Of a stretch of DNA of 59,903 bases, positions 44,737-53,190 are shown one piece after another; within the stretch, counting starts at the first letter, position 1, and every line of letters begins with the position of its first letter. The translations under genes and the position numbers were made by a program. Origin of the DNA: Candidatus Poseidoniales archaeon (GTDB lineage: Archaea; Thermoplasmatota; Poseidoniia; Poseidoniales; Poseidoniaceae); assembly GCA_003602575.1 (NCBI GenBank), contig QQRY01000021.1:1-59903 (forward strand). Direction: 5' to 3'. Below the pieces are notes generated by a model. That model saw only the letters and a program-made list of their open reading frames with translations. It did not search any database and was not told the DNA's origin.

Positions 44737-45336
44737 TCACTTTTTGGCAATCATTCTTTCTACTGTTGAAACTATTGTTTGTGTAGTAGAATCTATTTCG
44801 ATATTTACTGCATCTCCAATTTGTTTTGAAGCAATCTTAGTTTGCCTCATGGTTTCGGGAATAATATGTAGATTAAATCTTGAATTACTAACTTCGCCTA
44901 TTGTTAAAGAAATACCATCAATAGCAACATATCCTTTCTCGAGTAGGTATTTTTCTATAGAAGGGGGCGCTAAAATAGATAAATCCATACCTTCACCGGA
45001 TTCTGATTTCTCATTAACAATCCCTGTGGCTATGATATGTCCTGATAAGAGATGCCCTCCTATTTCGTCTCCAAATTTTAATGAACGTTCAATATTTACA
45101 GATTCTCCTTTTTCTAATTGGTCCAAAGTGGTTCTAGTAAGAGTCTCTTGAATCACATCAAAACAAACAATATTCTCTTCAATTGAAGTTGCGGTCAAAC
45201 AAACACCATCAACAGAAACACTTGCGCCTATCTCTAATGATTCCGTATTTGGAAGTTGTATCTTAAAACTCTTAATCGCTTGACCTTCAATTACATCGGA
45301 TATGATACCGATTCCTTGAACTATTCCTGTAAACAT
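44737..45336 (-). CDS. ribE: Riboflavin synthase, lumazine-binding-fold type
   Basis: Dismutates two lumazines to riboflavin plus the pyrimidine precursor. The chain begins MFTGIVQGIG and has two lumazine-binding barrels: GASVSVDGVCLTAT in the first and KGYVAIDGISLTIGE in the second, with GGHLLSGHI between. Length of 199 residues is normal. This is the bacterial/eukaryotic RibE fold; the well-studied archaeal synthase is unrelated in sequence and resembles lumazine synthase. It is embedded between archaeal ribL and ribH. Confidence 0.93.
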   Translation of the reverse strand: MFTGIVQGIGIISDVIEGQAIKSFKIQLPNTESLEIGASVSVDGVCLTATSIEENIVCFDVIQETLTRTTLDQLEKGESVNIERSLKFGDEIGGHLLSGHIIATGIVNEKSESGEGMDLSILAPPSIEKYLLEKGYVAIDGISLTIGEVSNSRFNLHIIPETMRQTKIASKQIGDAVNIEIDSTTQTIVSTVERMIAKK

Positions 45337-45345
45337 TGTTTCAAC

Positions 45346-45780
45346 TCACTTTTTTTGCGAAAGATCGAGGATTCTTGCTATTATCTTCCTGGTACCGTCA
45401 AGATCTTCTGATAAACCTTCGACTCTAACAACTTCAATATCTTCATGCCCGAGTTCAGTTAATTTTCTTTTAATTGACTCCTCTGCATGTTCTTGGTCAT
45501 ATCCTAGAGCGATTAAATCCGGCTTTACTAAAGGTAGAATATCAAAAATAGGCACTTCTGGAGGGTTGCCAATAATTGCTTCATCTACAGGTTTTAGACC
45601 TTCTACCATTCTTCGTCTAAGGTCATGATTCGTTACTGGCTCATGTTTCCTTATACGCACTGTATCATCATGAGCAATTACTACTGTCAAGTGCTGACCC
45701 AGTGCTTTGGCTTGCTCGAGATAATGAAGATGTCCTGCGTGAAGGAGATCAAAAACGCCGACTGCCATAATTCGCTTCAT
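45346..45780 (-). CDS. ribL: FAD synthase (archaeal RibL-type nucleotidyltransferase)
   Basis: Transfers an AMP group from ATP to FMN. A 144-residue nucleotidyltransferase with the HxGH motif in VGVFDLLHAGHLHYLEQAKALG and the later KPDLIALGYDQ. Such enzymes were once named glycerol-3-phosphate cytidylyltransferase; the rib context and archaeal length favour RibL. It has a ribosome-binding GAGGCGAG before its ATG and lies between ribB and ribE. Confidence 0.88.
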   Translation of the reverse strand: MKRIMAVGVFDLLHAGHLHYLEQAKALGQHLTVVIAHDDTVRIRKHEPVTNHDLRRRMVEGLKPVDEAIIGNPPEVPIFDILPLVKPDLIALGYDQEHAEESIKRKLTELGHEDIEVVRVEGLSEDLDGTRKIIARILDLSQKK

Positions 45781-45831
45781 AGTCTCGCCTCAAATCTCTG
45801 AATTCGATTTCACACATCATGTTATCGCAAC

Positions 45832-46551
45832 TTACTGACCATTATTCAATGCGCTGATAATATCTACTCCATGTAAGAAAGGTATTCCTTTTTGCTTAGC
45901 CCATATTTTTGCATCTTCAACTGACAGAGCATTATCTCCATCAGGTTGAAGCATTTCTGCTCCAATTACTACGGGTGTTGTACCAGAAAGTCTAGCTAAG
46001 CCAACTGCTAATTCAGTATGTCCTTGACGAACCCTTAGGCCACCTTTGGCTTCTCTACAAACTGGAATATGACCCGGGGTTCTGAATTCTTGACCTAATA
46101 CTTTTTGGGCTTCATCTGTGCTCGCTTTCTTCAAAGATAACTCGTTTGATAGTTCTGCAAATCTCCTAGTTGTCAAAGCTCTATCTTTGTCGGTAATCCC
46201 AGTATATGTGTCTCTATGATTTAGTGAGAGAGTAAAGGCAGAACGGGCATCATATCGTAAATCATCAGTAATTAGTTGCTTCAATACTGTGTGTTGTTTT
46301 GTTAATTCAGGATGGGTGTGTAAATCCTGTAAAAATGGTAAAGAAAATAGTTCTCCTACTTCATCTCCAATCGCTAAGAAAAGTAAACCTCCACAGTCTT
46401 GTCTTAACTGGCGCATTGTACTTGGTTGAGCAAACTGAGCAGAGAATAACAGATCGGTCTCGCCCTCTCTCTTTTCTGAATCAAATAAACAGACAGGAAG
46501 GCCTCTTGAAAAAGCATCAATCGCAACAGATATTTCATCGCTCATGTTCAT
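45832..46551 (-). CDS. ribB: 3,4-dihydroxy-2-butanone 4-phosphate synthase
   Basis: Converts ribulose 5-phosphate to the four-carbon unit of riboflavin. The 239-residue protein has the acidic REGETDLLFSAQF loop, DARSAFTLSLNHRDTYTGIT, the FRTPGHIPVC substrate loop and RQGHTELAVGLARLSG, which together are diagnostic. No fused GTP cyclohydrolase II domain. It heads the rib operon; an in-frame ATG at 46545 is an alternative. Between it and the divergent endonuclease gene, 46552-46688 holds the promoters; I see no FMN riboswitch there. Confidence 0.92.
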   Translation of the reverse strand: MNMSDEISVAIDAFSRGLPVCLFDSEKREGETDLLFSAQFAQPSTMRQLRQDCGGLLFLAIGDEVGELFSLPFLQDLHTHPELTKQHTVLKQLITDDLRYDARSAFTLSLNHRDTYTGITDKDRALTTRRFAELSNELSLKKASTDEAQKVLGQEFRTPGHIPVCREAKGGLRVRQGHTELAVGLARLSGTTPVVIGAEMLQPDGDNALSVEDAKIWAKQKGIPFLHGVDIISALNNGQ

Positions 46552-46688
46552 CGGTCGTATAACTTCTTCATGAACTGTCGCATATAACCATAATATGATA
46601 ATAATGAAATTCGACGGTTTTTTTGAGCATTCTACGGAAAGGTGTTATGATAGGACGACCCTTGGGTTGAATCTGCGGGGGGTTGAGA

Positions 46689-47855
46689 ATGCCAGTTAAA
46701 CTAGGTCCAGCCGGTATTCCTTTATCATGTAAAGGAAGAACGATTGTCGAAGGAATGGACGATATTATTTCTCTTGGATTAGAGACTATGGAAGTTCAAA
46801 CAGTACGAATGATTGCCCCTCAACATTTTGAACAATACTGGCAAGCAGGAGTTTTGGCTAATAAGACCAACTTTGAAATGAATATTCATGGACCTTATTA
46901 CTCAGAACTATTAGGAAATAAAGTAGAGAGAGGACGCTCTCTGACCAAAATTGAAGCCACTCTACAAGCTGCCAAAACAATCAATGCAAGACATATTACT
47001 CTTCACGCCGGCCATTATGGCGAGATGGGCCGTGGTCGAGAAGCCAATGAACAACTAGCCAACGTTTTTTCTGGAATCGTCGATAGAGTTGCAGAAATTT
47101 GGCATGATGATGAGGATATTTACCCTGTATTCCCATGGTTAAAGGATGGTACTCCTTCTAAAATTGGAATTGAAACATCGGGCAGACAAGAATTATGGGG
47201 TAGTCTCGAAGAAGTATTGGAAGTTGTAAATCATGTTGAAGGTACTATTCCTGTATTGAATATTGCTCATATTCACTCTAGAGGGCATGGTAGGATGCGT
47301 ACATCTGAGGATTATGGTGAATTATTTGACCAAGTTAGAGAAACTATTGGAACAAAGGAATTCTATTGTCACTTTTCTGGTGTTGAGCATAGGACAGGTA
47401 ATGCGATGCATTATACTCAAATTAAGAAATCTGACTTAAATTTCGAGCCATTGGCAGAATTCATTGTTGAAGATGGTGGTTGGCTAGACATCACTCTGAT
47501 TTCCGACTCCCCGCTTCTTGAACATGATGCTATGTACATGTTACAAAATATTGAGAAGTCACGTCACAAGCAACTGGAACGTAAAGCCCGAGAAGATCGC
47601 AGAAGGGCTCTATCTGCTCAAACTGGTAAATCCTTCGAGGAAATCGCAAACAAAGAAGTGGAACAAGCTAAACTACGCAAAGAAGTTGAAAACAATGAAA
47701 CAGCGCCTGTTGAAGAAACTCCTAAGGTTGAAGAGAAAGTCGAAGAAAAGCCTGTTAAGAAGGGTTCAAAATCTAAGAAAAAGGATGACGAAAAAGACAA
47801 AGACAAAGATGAAGATGTCTTTAATTTCGAAGAAGACGATGATGACTTATTTTGA
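46689..47855 (+). CDS. Endonuclease IV-like TIM-barrel protein with charged tail
   Basis: Residues to about 285 resemble the Nfo/xylose isomerase-like barrel: NIHGPYYSEL, TLHAGHYGEMGRG, GIETSGRQELWGSLEEV, LNIAHIHSRGHG and FYCHFSG, giving most metal ligands of AP endonuclease IV. The Asp of the usual DxxH pair is Asn here (NIAH). The C-terminal 100 residues are a Lys/Glu-rich, low-complexity tail ending in acidic DDDDLF. A run of six Gs at 46677-46682 is 6 bases before the ATG. A DNA repair role is likely but not certain. Confidence 0.75.
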   Translation: MPVKLGPAGIPLSCKGRTIVEGMDDIISLGLETMEVQTVRMIAPQHFEQYWQAGVLANKTNFEMNIHGPYYSELLGNKVERGRSLTKIEATLQAAKTINARHITLHAGHYGEMGRGREANEQLANVFSGIVDRVAEIWHDDEDIYPVFPWLKDGTPSKIGIETSGRQELWGSLEEVLEVVNHVEGTIPVLNIAHIHSRGHGRMRTSEDYGELFDQVRETIGTKEFYCHFSGVEHRTGNAMHYTQIKKSDLNFEPLAEFIVEDGGWLDITLISDSPLLEHDAMYMLQNIEKSRHKQLERKAREDRRRALSAQTGKSFEEIANKEVEQAKLRKEVENNETAPVEETPKVEEKVEEKPVKKGSKSKKKDDEKDKDKDEDVFNFEEDDDDLF

Positions 47856-47951
47856 GCATCGCACCTAGCCATCAACTATCAAACCGCTTCTATTTGCTTC
47901 TAATCATCGGCAACTAAGATAAGTGAAGGGTTTAGCGTAAGGCTTGGTCAT

Positions 47952-48950
47952 ATGGCACATATTGCGATTTTGGGATTAGGCAACTGGGGGACTGCGGTAG
48001 CTAGAATGTGGTTACTTGATGGCCATAATGTGAAAGGTTGGACTATCGAACAAGAAGTTTATGAGTCGATAACAATGGATCAGGTGAATAAGAAGTATTT
48101 ACCCGAACATTCAGTTGAAGGTCTTGAGGTCACAATGCATATCAATGAAGCTCTTCAAGGAGTGGAAATTGTTGTTCTTGCTGTACCTTCATCAGTCATA
48201 TTAGATGTGTTCGATGATGTATTGCCTCACTTAAGACCTGGGCACGTAATAATCGATTTAGCAAAAGGTCTCGCTCCTGGGAAGAGATTAATTTCTGAAG
48301 CGATTCATAATAAATTGAAAGAGGCAAACATGAATAATCCTCTTGCTGTTGTTACCGGACCAACTATCGCTCCTGAAGCAGCAAGCGGGGTCATGACTAC
48401 TGCTTTAGTCGCTAGTGAAGATGAATCTGTTGCCCAGAAATTGGCTAAAACTCTAACCACTCAAACCTTTATTCTCCATCCTGCCTCAGACCCTGCGGGT
48501 GCAGAATTATGGGGGGCATTCAAAAATGTCGTTGCTTTAACATGTGGATTGGTTGATGGTTTGAAAATTAATGGGACTCTTGGTGGTGATAATTTGAAAG
48601 CTGCTATTTTCATGGCTGGATTCAAAGAAGGTTGTATCCTATTGCCCCTTCTAGGGGCAAAAGCCGAGGTTGCATTTGGACCGGCCGGACTTGGAGATCT
48701 TTACGTGACAGCAACTTCACCATATGGAAGAAATAGAACCATGGGTGAGAAGTTAGGCACGGGATTAACATTAGAACAAGCATTAGAAGAAATGCACATG
48801 GTTGCTGAAGGAGTTAGAGCGGCTAGAATGTTTATTCGACGTGCAGAGGATGAAAATATCAATACTCCATTCACTAAAGCAATCAATACCTTACTCGATG
48901 GGGACATCGATGCTGAAGAGTGTTGTAGAAGAATTGTCGCCCTAAACTAG
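47952..48950 (+). CDS. gpsA: Glycerol-3-phosphate dehydrogenase (NAD(P)+), bacterial GpsA type
   Basis: Reduces dihydroxyacetone phosphate to sn-glycerol 3-phosphate, the bacterial/eukaryotic lipid stereoisomer. Seen: the Rossmann start IAILGLGNWGTAVARMW, VVLAVPSSVI, VTGPTIAPEAASG, the catalytic KNVVALTCGLVDGL, and AFGPAGLGDLYVTATSPYGRN. Length of 332 residues is typical. Archaea normally make glycerol 1-phosphate with an unrelated enzyme, so this gene raises the question of which lipid backbone is made; it could also serve glycerol metabolism. Confidence 0.93.
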   Translation: MAHIAILGLGNWGTAVARMWLLDGHNVKGWTIEQEVYESITMDQVNKKYLPEHSVEGLEVTMHINEALQGVEIVVLAVPSSVILDVFDDVLPHLRPGHVIIDLAKGLAPGKRLISEAIHNKLKEANMNNPLAVVTGPTIAPEAASGVMTTALVASEDESVAQKLAKTLTTQTFILHPASDPAGAELWGAFKNVVALTCGLVDGLKINGTLGGDNLKAAIFMAGFKEGCILLPLLGAKAEVAFGPAGLGDLYVTATSPYGRNRTMGEKLGTGLTLEQALEEMHMVAEGVRAARMFIRRAEDENINTPFTKAINTLLDGDIDAEECCRRIVALN

Positions 48951-48999
48951 AATAATTTCAGTCGGTGTTGTTTTGAGGGGGAACTACATCCCCACTAAC

Positions 49000-49215
49000 A
49001 TGGCGGATGATTTAAGCGAACTTGAGGCACGCTTATTCGAATGGATTAGACAATCTGATTTCCATACAATGCCTTGGTCAACATCTAAAGCTGCAAAGGC
49101 CTTCAAGGTCAAGAAAGATGAAATTTATGAAGCGGTTGCTGCCCTCACAAAAAAGGTACCAGACCGAATCCAAGTATTCTATAAAGAAGGGACTCTGCAT
49201 ATTGCTGCAGAATAA
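49000..49215 (+). CDS. Small winged-helix-like protein
   Basis: A 71-residue protein, from ATG 49000 (MADDLSELE), with helix-turn-helix character: WSTSKAAKAFKVKKDEIYEAVAALTKK followed by a short beta-hairpin (RIQVFYKEGTLHIAAE), the order expected in a compact winged helix. It may bind DNA or act as a regulator, which is inference from fold only. The frame reaches back to TTG 48973. It follows gpsA closely and converges with phnE. A GGGGA/TCCCC pair lies at 48978-48993. Confidence 0.65.
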   Translation: MADDLSELEARLFEWIRQSDFHTMPWSTSKAAKAFKVKKDEIYEAVAALTKKVPDRIQVFYKEGTLHIAAE

Positions 49216-49219
49216 TTTC

Positions 49220-50161
49220 TCATTCTTCTTCCTTTTTGGAGTACATTTCTACAGCCATAGAAGGCGGTAAAATAACACTCCACCACTTAGGTCTCTTCAC
49301 GTCTCCTTCTTCAGTTACAAAGGAGCGGATTAGCATAGAGATTAGATCTATTATCACTACGACTACAAAGACTACAATTAGTAAGGCAAATGCCTTATTG
49401 TAATCAAATGGTGGATTGATGTAATTATCGATATACATACCGATTCCTCCAGCACCTACAAGACCTAAAACCGCTCCATGTCTTACATTATACTCGAACA
49501 TGAATAATAATTGACTAAGAAGGTGATTACTAGACTCTGGAATTACTACATGGAATAATTGTTCAGAATGTGTCAAACCCATTGCCAAACCAGACTCTAA
49601 CGGCGCGTTATGAACTCCTTCCATGGCCTCATACTGTAGTTTTCCTAAGTATCCAATAGTGTACAAAGTCATGGCTAAAATACCAGGTAATGGCCCAAAA
49701 CCGAGGGCGATTGCAAATAGTAAAGCCCAAATTATACTGGGTAGACTTCGTAGTCCAGCAAGTAAAACTCTTGCAGGAATTGCAATTGGCAGTGGAGCCA
49801 TATTATTTGCTGCAAAAGAGGCAATTGGAATTGAAAAGAAAAATCCTATCAAAGTTGCAACGAATGCCATTTTTATAGTAATTACCATTCCTGTCCAAGC
49901 CTTAGAACAGAATAATTCGATATTTTCATTACATACATCTCCATTGGGTTTGTGTAATGAACCATCTGCCCAAACCTCTGCCTCTAAAACCGACCAATCT
50001 GGAGGCAAGAGGTCTTCACTGAAGAATATCTTTAACTTTTCAGGTGCACCTTCTATTTGACCCCAATCATCGACTAAATCATCTAGAGATAACCAAGCTA
50101 GAAGTATTAAGAAAATACCAACAAAAAATAATTTCTTATTGATTGGAATCACCTTCCTCAA
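49220..50161 (-). CDS. phnE: Phosphonate-type ABC transporter permease
   Basis: An inner-membrane permease with about six helices and the family loop LESGLAMGLTHSEQLFHVVIPESSNHLL, equivalent to the EAA motif that contacts the ATPase. One helix precedes a roughly 60-residue extracellular segment (WSVLEAEVWADG) as in PhnE proteins. Start choice is weak: TTG at 50161 overlaps phnC by 26 bases, and GTG at 50152 is the alternative. Last gene of phnD-phnC-phnE. Confidence 0.85.
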   Translation of the reverse strand: MRKVIPINKKLFFVGIFLILLAWLSLDDLVDDWGQIEGAPEKLKIFFSEDLLPPDWSVLEAEVWADGSLHKPNGDVCNENIELFCSKAWTGMVITIKMAFVATLIGFFFSIPIASFAANNMAPLPIAIPARVLLAGLRSLPSIIWALLFAIALGFGPLPGILAMTLYTIGYLGKLQYEAMEGVHNAPLESGLAMGLTHSEQLFHVVIPESSNHLLSQLLFMFEYNVRHGAVLGLVGAGGIGMYIDNYINPPFDYNKAFALLIVVFVVVVIIDLISMLIRSFVTEEGDVKRPKWWSVILPPSMAVEMYSKKEEE

Positions 50162-50813
50162 TCAAATTATCATCAATGATTCGCCAAATTCTATCAGCGA
50201 GCTCAATCGCTCTTTCTTCATGGTGTTCGATTAAGATTAAGGTCGCTCCAATTTCGTCAACGATCTCTTTAGTAGCGGCAATTATAGAATTTACATTCTC
50301 TTTATCGAGTTCTCCTAAGAATTCATCTGCAAGGATGAGTTTAGGCCTTTGGACAAGTGTTCTTGCAATAGCAACACGTCTCTGTTGACCTCCAGAAAGA
50401 ATTCTAACCGGTTCATCTGCAATATCTAGAATTTTTAATGCCCTCATGGCATTATCCATATCTTGTTTGAGTTTCTTATCTAGTGGAAACCAGAATGGAA
50501 ACCACCTAGATCTTCTTGTTCTTGCCCCTAATGCGACATTACTTCGTACTGTAGAGTGCCTTACTAAACCAAGTCTCTGGGGTATGTAACCAATTCCACC
50601 TCTTTTGGGATAGTTATGATATATCTCCCCAGATAGAGGTCGAATTAAACCTGCTATAGTCCTCATCAAAGTAGTCTTTCCAATTCCAGATGAACCCAAA
50701 ATTGCAATCGTATCTCCCGGATAAATGGTTTTGTTAATATCTGATACCAATGGTTTGTCATAGCCAACAGATAGACCTCTAAGAGTTACACTCTCAGGGT
50801 CTATCTGCTGCAT
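50136..50813 (-). CDS. phnC: Phosphonate-type ABC transporter ATP-binding protein
   Basis: An ABC ATPase of 225 residues from ATG 50813 (MQQIDPESV), preceded by the ribosome-binding GGTGGTGAG. Walker A is ILGSSGIGKTTLM, the signature is RILSGGQQRRVAIART, Walker B is KLILADEFLGELD (note Phe in place of Pro) and the switch His is in LIEHHEE. An open frame reaches 50927 and overlaps phnD by 26 bases, with no ribosome-binding sequence there. It powers import with PhnE and the PhnD-type protein; specificity comes from the latter. Confidence 0.85.
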   Translation of the reverse strand: MQQIDPESVTLRGLSVGYDKPLVSDINKTIYPGDTIAILGSSGIGKTTLMRTIAGLIRPLSGEIYHNYPKRGGIGYIPQRLGLVRHSTVRSNVALGARTRRSRWFPFWFPLDKKLKQDMDNAMRALKILDIADEPVRILSGGQQRRVAIARTLVQRPKLILADEFLGELDKENVNSIIAATKEIVDEIGATLILIEHHEERAIELADRIWRIIDDNLIEEGDSNQ

Positions 50814-50901
50814 CTCACCACCACCTCGAGAGGGGGATTTTTCAACTACCAAGTAACCATCACCATGTGCCCGTAGAATTATTCTATTTAGAGCAAGTAG
50901 G

Positions 50902-53109
50902 TCATTCTTGTTCAGAAGTTTCAGCATCTGTGATGCCGTACTTATCTGATGAATGGTAATATTCTGAAAGACCTGGCACAGATGCTAGAAGATCAGAATA
51001 ACTTGCCAAATGATTTTGGCTATTTCCTGCTTTCAATCCATAACCCTTCGAAGTAACAGAAGATAGAATCTCTCCACCACATTGGTTCATAGGAATATCA
51101 GCAACTTGGTGAGTCACTGTATTGTAACATCCTGTGTAATTTTGACCTCCCATAGGATAATTGTCAACCCACATTTCATCGTTCCAACTCAACATTGCAT
51201 TCAAAATTGCATTACGTGTGTGGATATCTAACTTTTCAGGGTTATACATTACAGGGTGGCTTGGAGATTGTCCAAATGATGGTAGTTGGACATATTGGTC
51301 CATTGGAAGACACCAAGCTTCATTCTCAGAAGCATTATCATCGCCACAGTATTTTTCAACTGTACTGAAATCGTCTCCCTTAGCAAAAGCAACATCTCCA
51401 TATCCTTCACTCAAACACTCAATAGCACCACTATATCCCGAATATAGGGCTCCAGAATCAGGAATTGATGCTGGATTTCCATTACTTGCCGAGCCATCGA
51501 AATGGTTGTCAATAGTCGTTCTAAGTGAGTTTACATCTGTATTATCTCCTAGAGGAGTAACATATCCGTTCTTAATTAGATACCCCATTGGCATCAACAT
51601 TCCAGCAGATTTTAGCCATCCGGTGTGACAAGAGGTCTTTCCTGCCATTAATGCGAACGGATCTGTTGAGTCATCTCCATCCAAGTGAGCATTAGCGATA
51701 TCTGAACCGTTTAGAACCCATGCTGAAGCATTGTAGTGTGTCGCTCCTTCTGCGGTTGTGGTTTCAACAGCTAATACAGAAAGTCCGTATTGTTTCCATC
51801 CAATCCATGCTGGTCCACCTTCCATGAATCCAATATCTGCATTTCCAAATCTCAATGCTTGGATAATCATTCCTTCGGATGAAACATCATACAAGTTAAC
51901 ATTCACTCCAAGGTCTGATGCAAGTCTATCAGCCATTCCTTGAGCATCAGCATTTGCACTTGCGTCATCTGCTAAATAATATGCAACATTAATCGTAGAT
52001 TTTACTGCAGCAGTTTCTGAACCATTTGTGAAAGCATTTCCATACTTACTGGAAATACCTGGGATGTTTTGAAGCGCTGCTCCATATGTTCCCAAATGTG
52101 TTTCAGCATCGGTAACAATCATAGCATCAGTACCTAGAACATTGTTTAAAATTTCTAGGCCATTGGTATCATCTTTCATTGCTACAAGTGCATCTTGAAT
52201 CAAGGTCACTTTGTCTGCTGCGAGGACATCACTGTTATACATGACAGAGTGACTAGGAGATGATCCAAATTTCGGTAAAGCAACATATTGACTCATATCC
52301 AAACACCATGCTTGATTCAAGGTTGCATCCTCATTATCACAATATGAAGCAACTGTCGAATCCTTAGCAAACGCTACATCTCCATATCCAGTACTCAAAC
52401 ATTCAACGGCTCCACTATATCCTGAGTACAATGCGCCACTTTCTGGAATAGATGCTGGATTTCCAGCACCTGTACTTCCATCAAAGTAGTAATTAATTGT
52501 AGTTCGTAAAGTTTCAGTATCAGACATGTCTCCTTGAACATTGACATATCCGTTACCAATCATGTAACCCATAGGCATCAACATTCCTGCTGATTTTAGC
52601 CATCCAGTGTGACAAGATGTTTTTCCAGCAAGTAGAGTGAAAGGATCGGTTGAATCATCATTGTCTAGATGAGCTGTTGCCATTTCTGAATCTGCTTTGA
52701 CCCAAGCATGTGCATCATAATAGGCACGCCCATCGCTTTTTGTGTCAGCAGCCATAACGTCTAGATCATATGCATTCCAGCCAACCCAAGCAGGTCCACC
52801 ATCAATATTCATTGCAATATCTGCGTTTCCAAATCTAAGTGCTTCCATAGCGATTCCTGAACTTCCAACATCATATAATGAAACATCCATATCTAACTTA
52901 TCACAGAGATAATCTGCAATCTGTTGAGGATTTGATAGATCTGTATCTGTCAAATCTTCTTTTATTTCATATGCTATTTTTAATTCATCTCCGCTACAAT
53001 TATCTGTAGAAGATGTAGAATCATCATCACTACCAATACAACCTGCCATAGCAGTAGTCACCATTAGTAGTATCATTAGGCTCGATTTCGCAATTTTTGT
53101 TTCCAACAT
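50902..53109 (-). CDS. phnD: Tandem-duplicated PhnD-type substrate-binding lipoprotein
   Basis: A lipoprotein signal ends TAMAGC (Cys24), followed by a Ser/Asp linker and two full copies of the PhnD binding fold, about 40-350 and 370-690. Both copies carry LRFGNADI, GGPAW(V/I)GW, AGKTSCHTGWLKSAGMLMPMGY, SGALYSGYSGA(V/I)ECLS and GYGDVAFAK. Binding proteins usually have one such domain of about 300 residues. The copies differ throughout, so the duplication is old enough for divergent specificity. Ligand could be phosphonate, phosphite, phosphate or another oxyanion. Upstream, 53110-53190 holds a promoter and palindrome. Confidence 0.88.
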   Translation of the reverse strand: MLETKIAKSSLMILLMVTTAMAGCIGSDDDSTSSTDNCSGDELKIAYEIKEDLTDTDLSNPQQIADYLCDKLDMDVSLYDVGSSGIAMEALRFGNADIAMNIDGGPAWVGWNAYDLDVMAADTKSDGRAYYDAHAWVKADSEMATAHLDNDDSTDPFTLLAGKTSCHTGWLKSAGMLMPMGYMIGNGYVNVQGDMSDTETLRTTINYYFDGSTGAGNPASIPESGALYSGYSGAVECLSTGYGDVAFAKDSTVASYCDNEDATLNQAWCLDMSQYVALPKFGSSPSHSVMYNSDVLAADKVTLIQDALVAMKDDTNGLEILNNVLGTDAMIVTDAETHLGTYGAALQNIPGISSKYGNAFTNGSETAAVKSTINVAYYLADDASANADAQGMADRLASDLGVNVNLYDVSSEGMIIQALRFGNADIGFMEGGPAWIGWKQYGLSVLAVETTTAEGATHYNASAWVLNGSDIANAHLDGDDSTDPFALMAGKTSCHTGWLKSAGMLMPMGYLIKNGYVTPLGDNTDVNSLRTTIDNHFDGSASNGNPASIPDSGALYSGYSGAIECLSEGYGDVAFAKGDDFSTVEKYCGDDNASENEAWCLPMDQYVQLPSFGQSPSHPVMYNPEKLDIHTRNAILNAMLSWNDEMWVDNYPMGGQNYTGCYNTVTHQVADIPMNQCGGEILSSVTSKGYGLKAGNSQNHLASYSDLLASVPGLSEYYHSSDKYGITDAETSEQE

Positions 53110-53155
53110 TTTTATCACTCTTTTAGGGAGGCCGAAAAGTAACTCATATATATTA

Positions 53156-53171
53156 TTTAGGTTTCCCTAAA
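53156..53171 (-). promoter_or_regulatory. Palindrome and TATA-like box before phnD
   Basis: TTTAGG-tttc-CCTAAA is a perfect inverted repeat with 6-base arms. On the minus strand it is followed at once by AATAATATATATGAG (53142-53156), a TATA-like stretch 33-47 bases before the phnD ATG. The shape resembles DtxR-family metal-regulator boxes (TTAGG...CCTAA). A further copy of the outer arm, TTTTAGGGA, lies at 53121-53129. Confidence 0.55.
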
Positions 53172-53190
53172 AAAGCAAAATAGTCGACTT

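Noticed and set aside
44744..45151. 135-residue plus-strand frame
   Set aside because: Antisense to riboflavin synthase.
46552..46688. Possible FMN riboswitch before ribB
   Set aside because: No conserved RFN-like pairing or sequence blocks could be found in this short gap.
48977..48993. GGGGA...TCCCC hairpin before the winged-helix gene
   Set aside because: Five-base arms, too far from the ATG to block ribosome binding in an obvious way; recorded but not claimed as regulatory.
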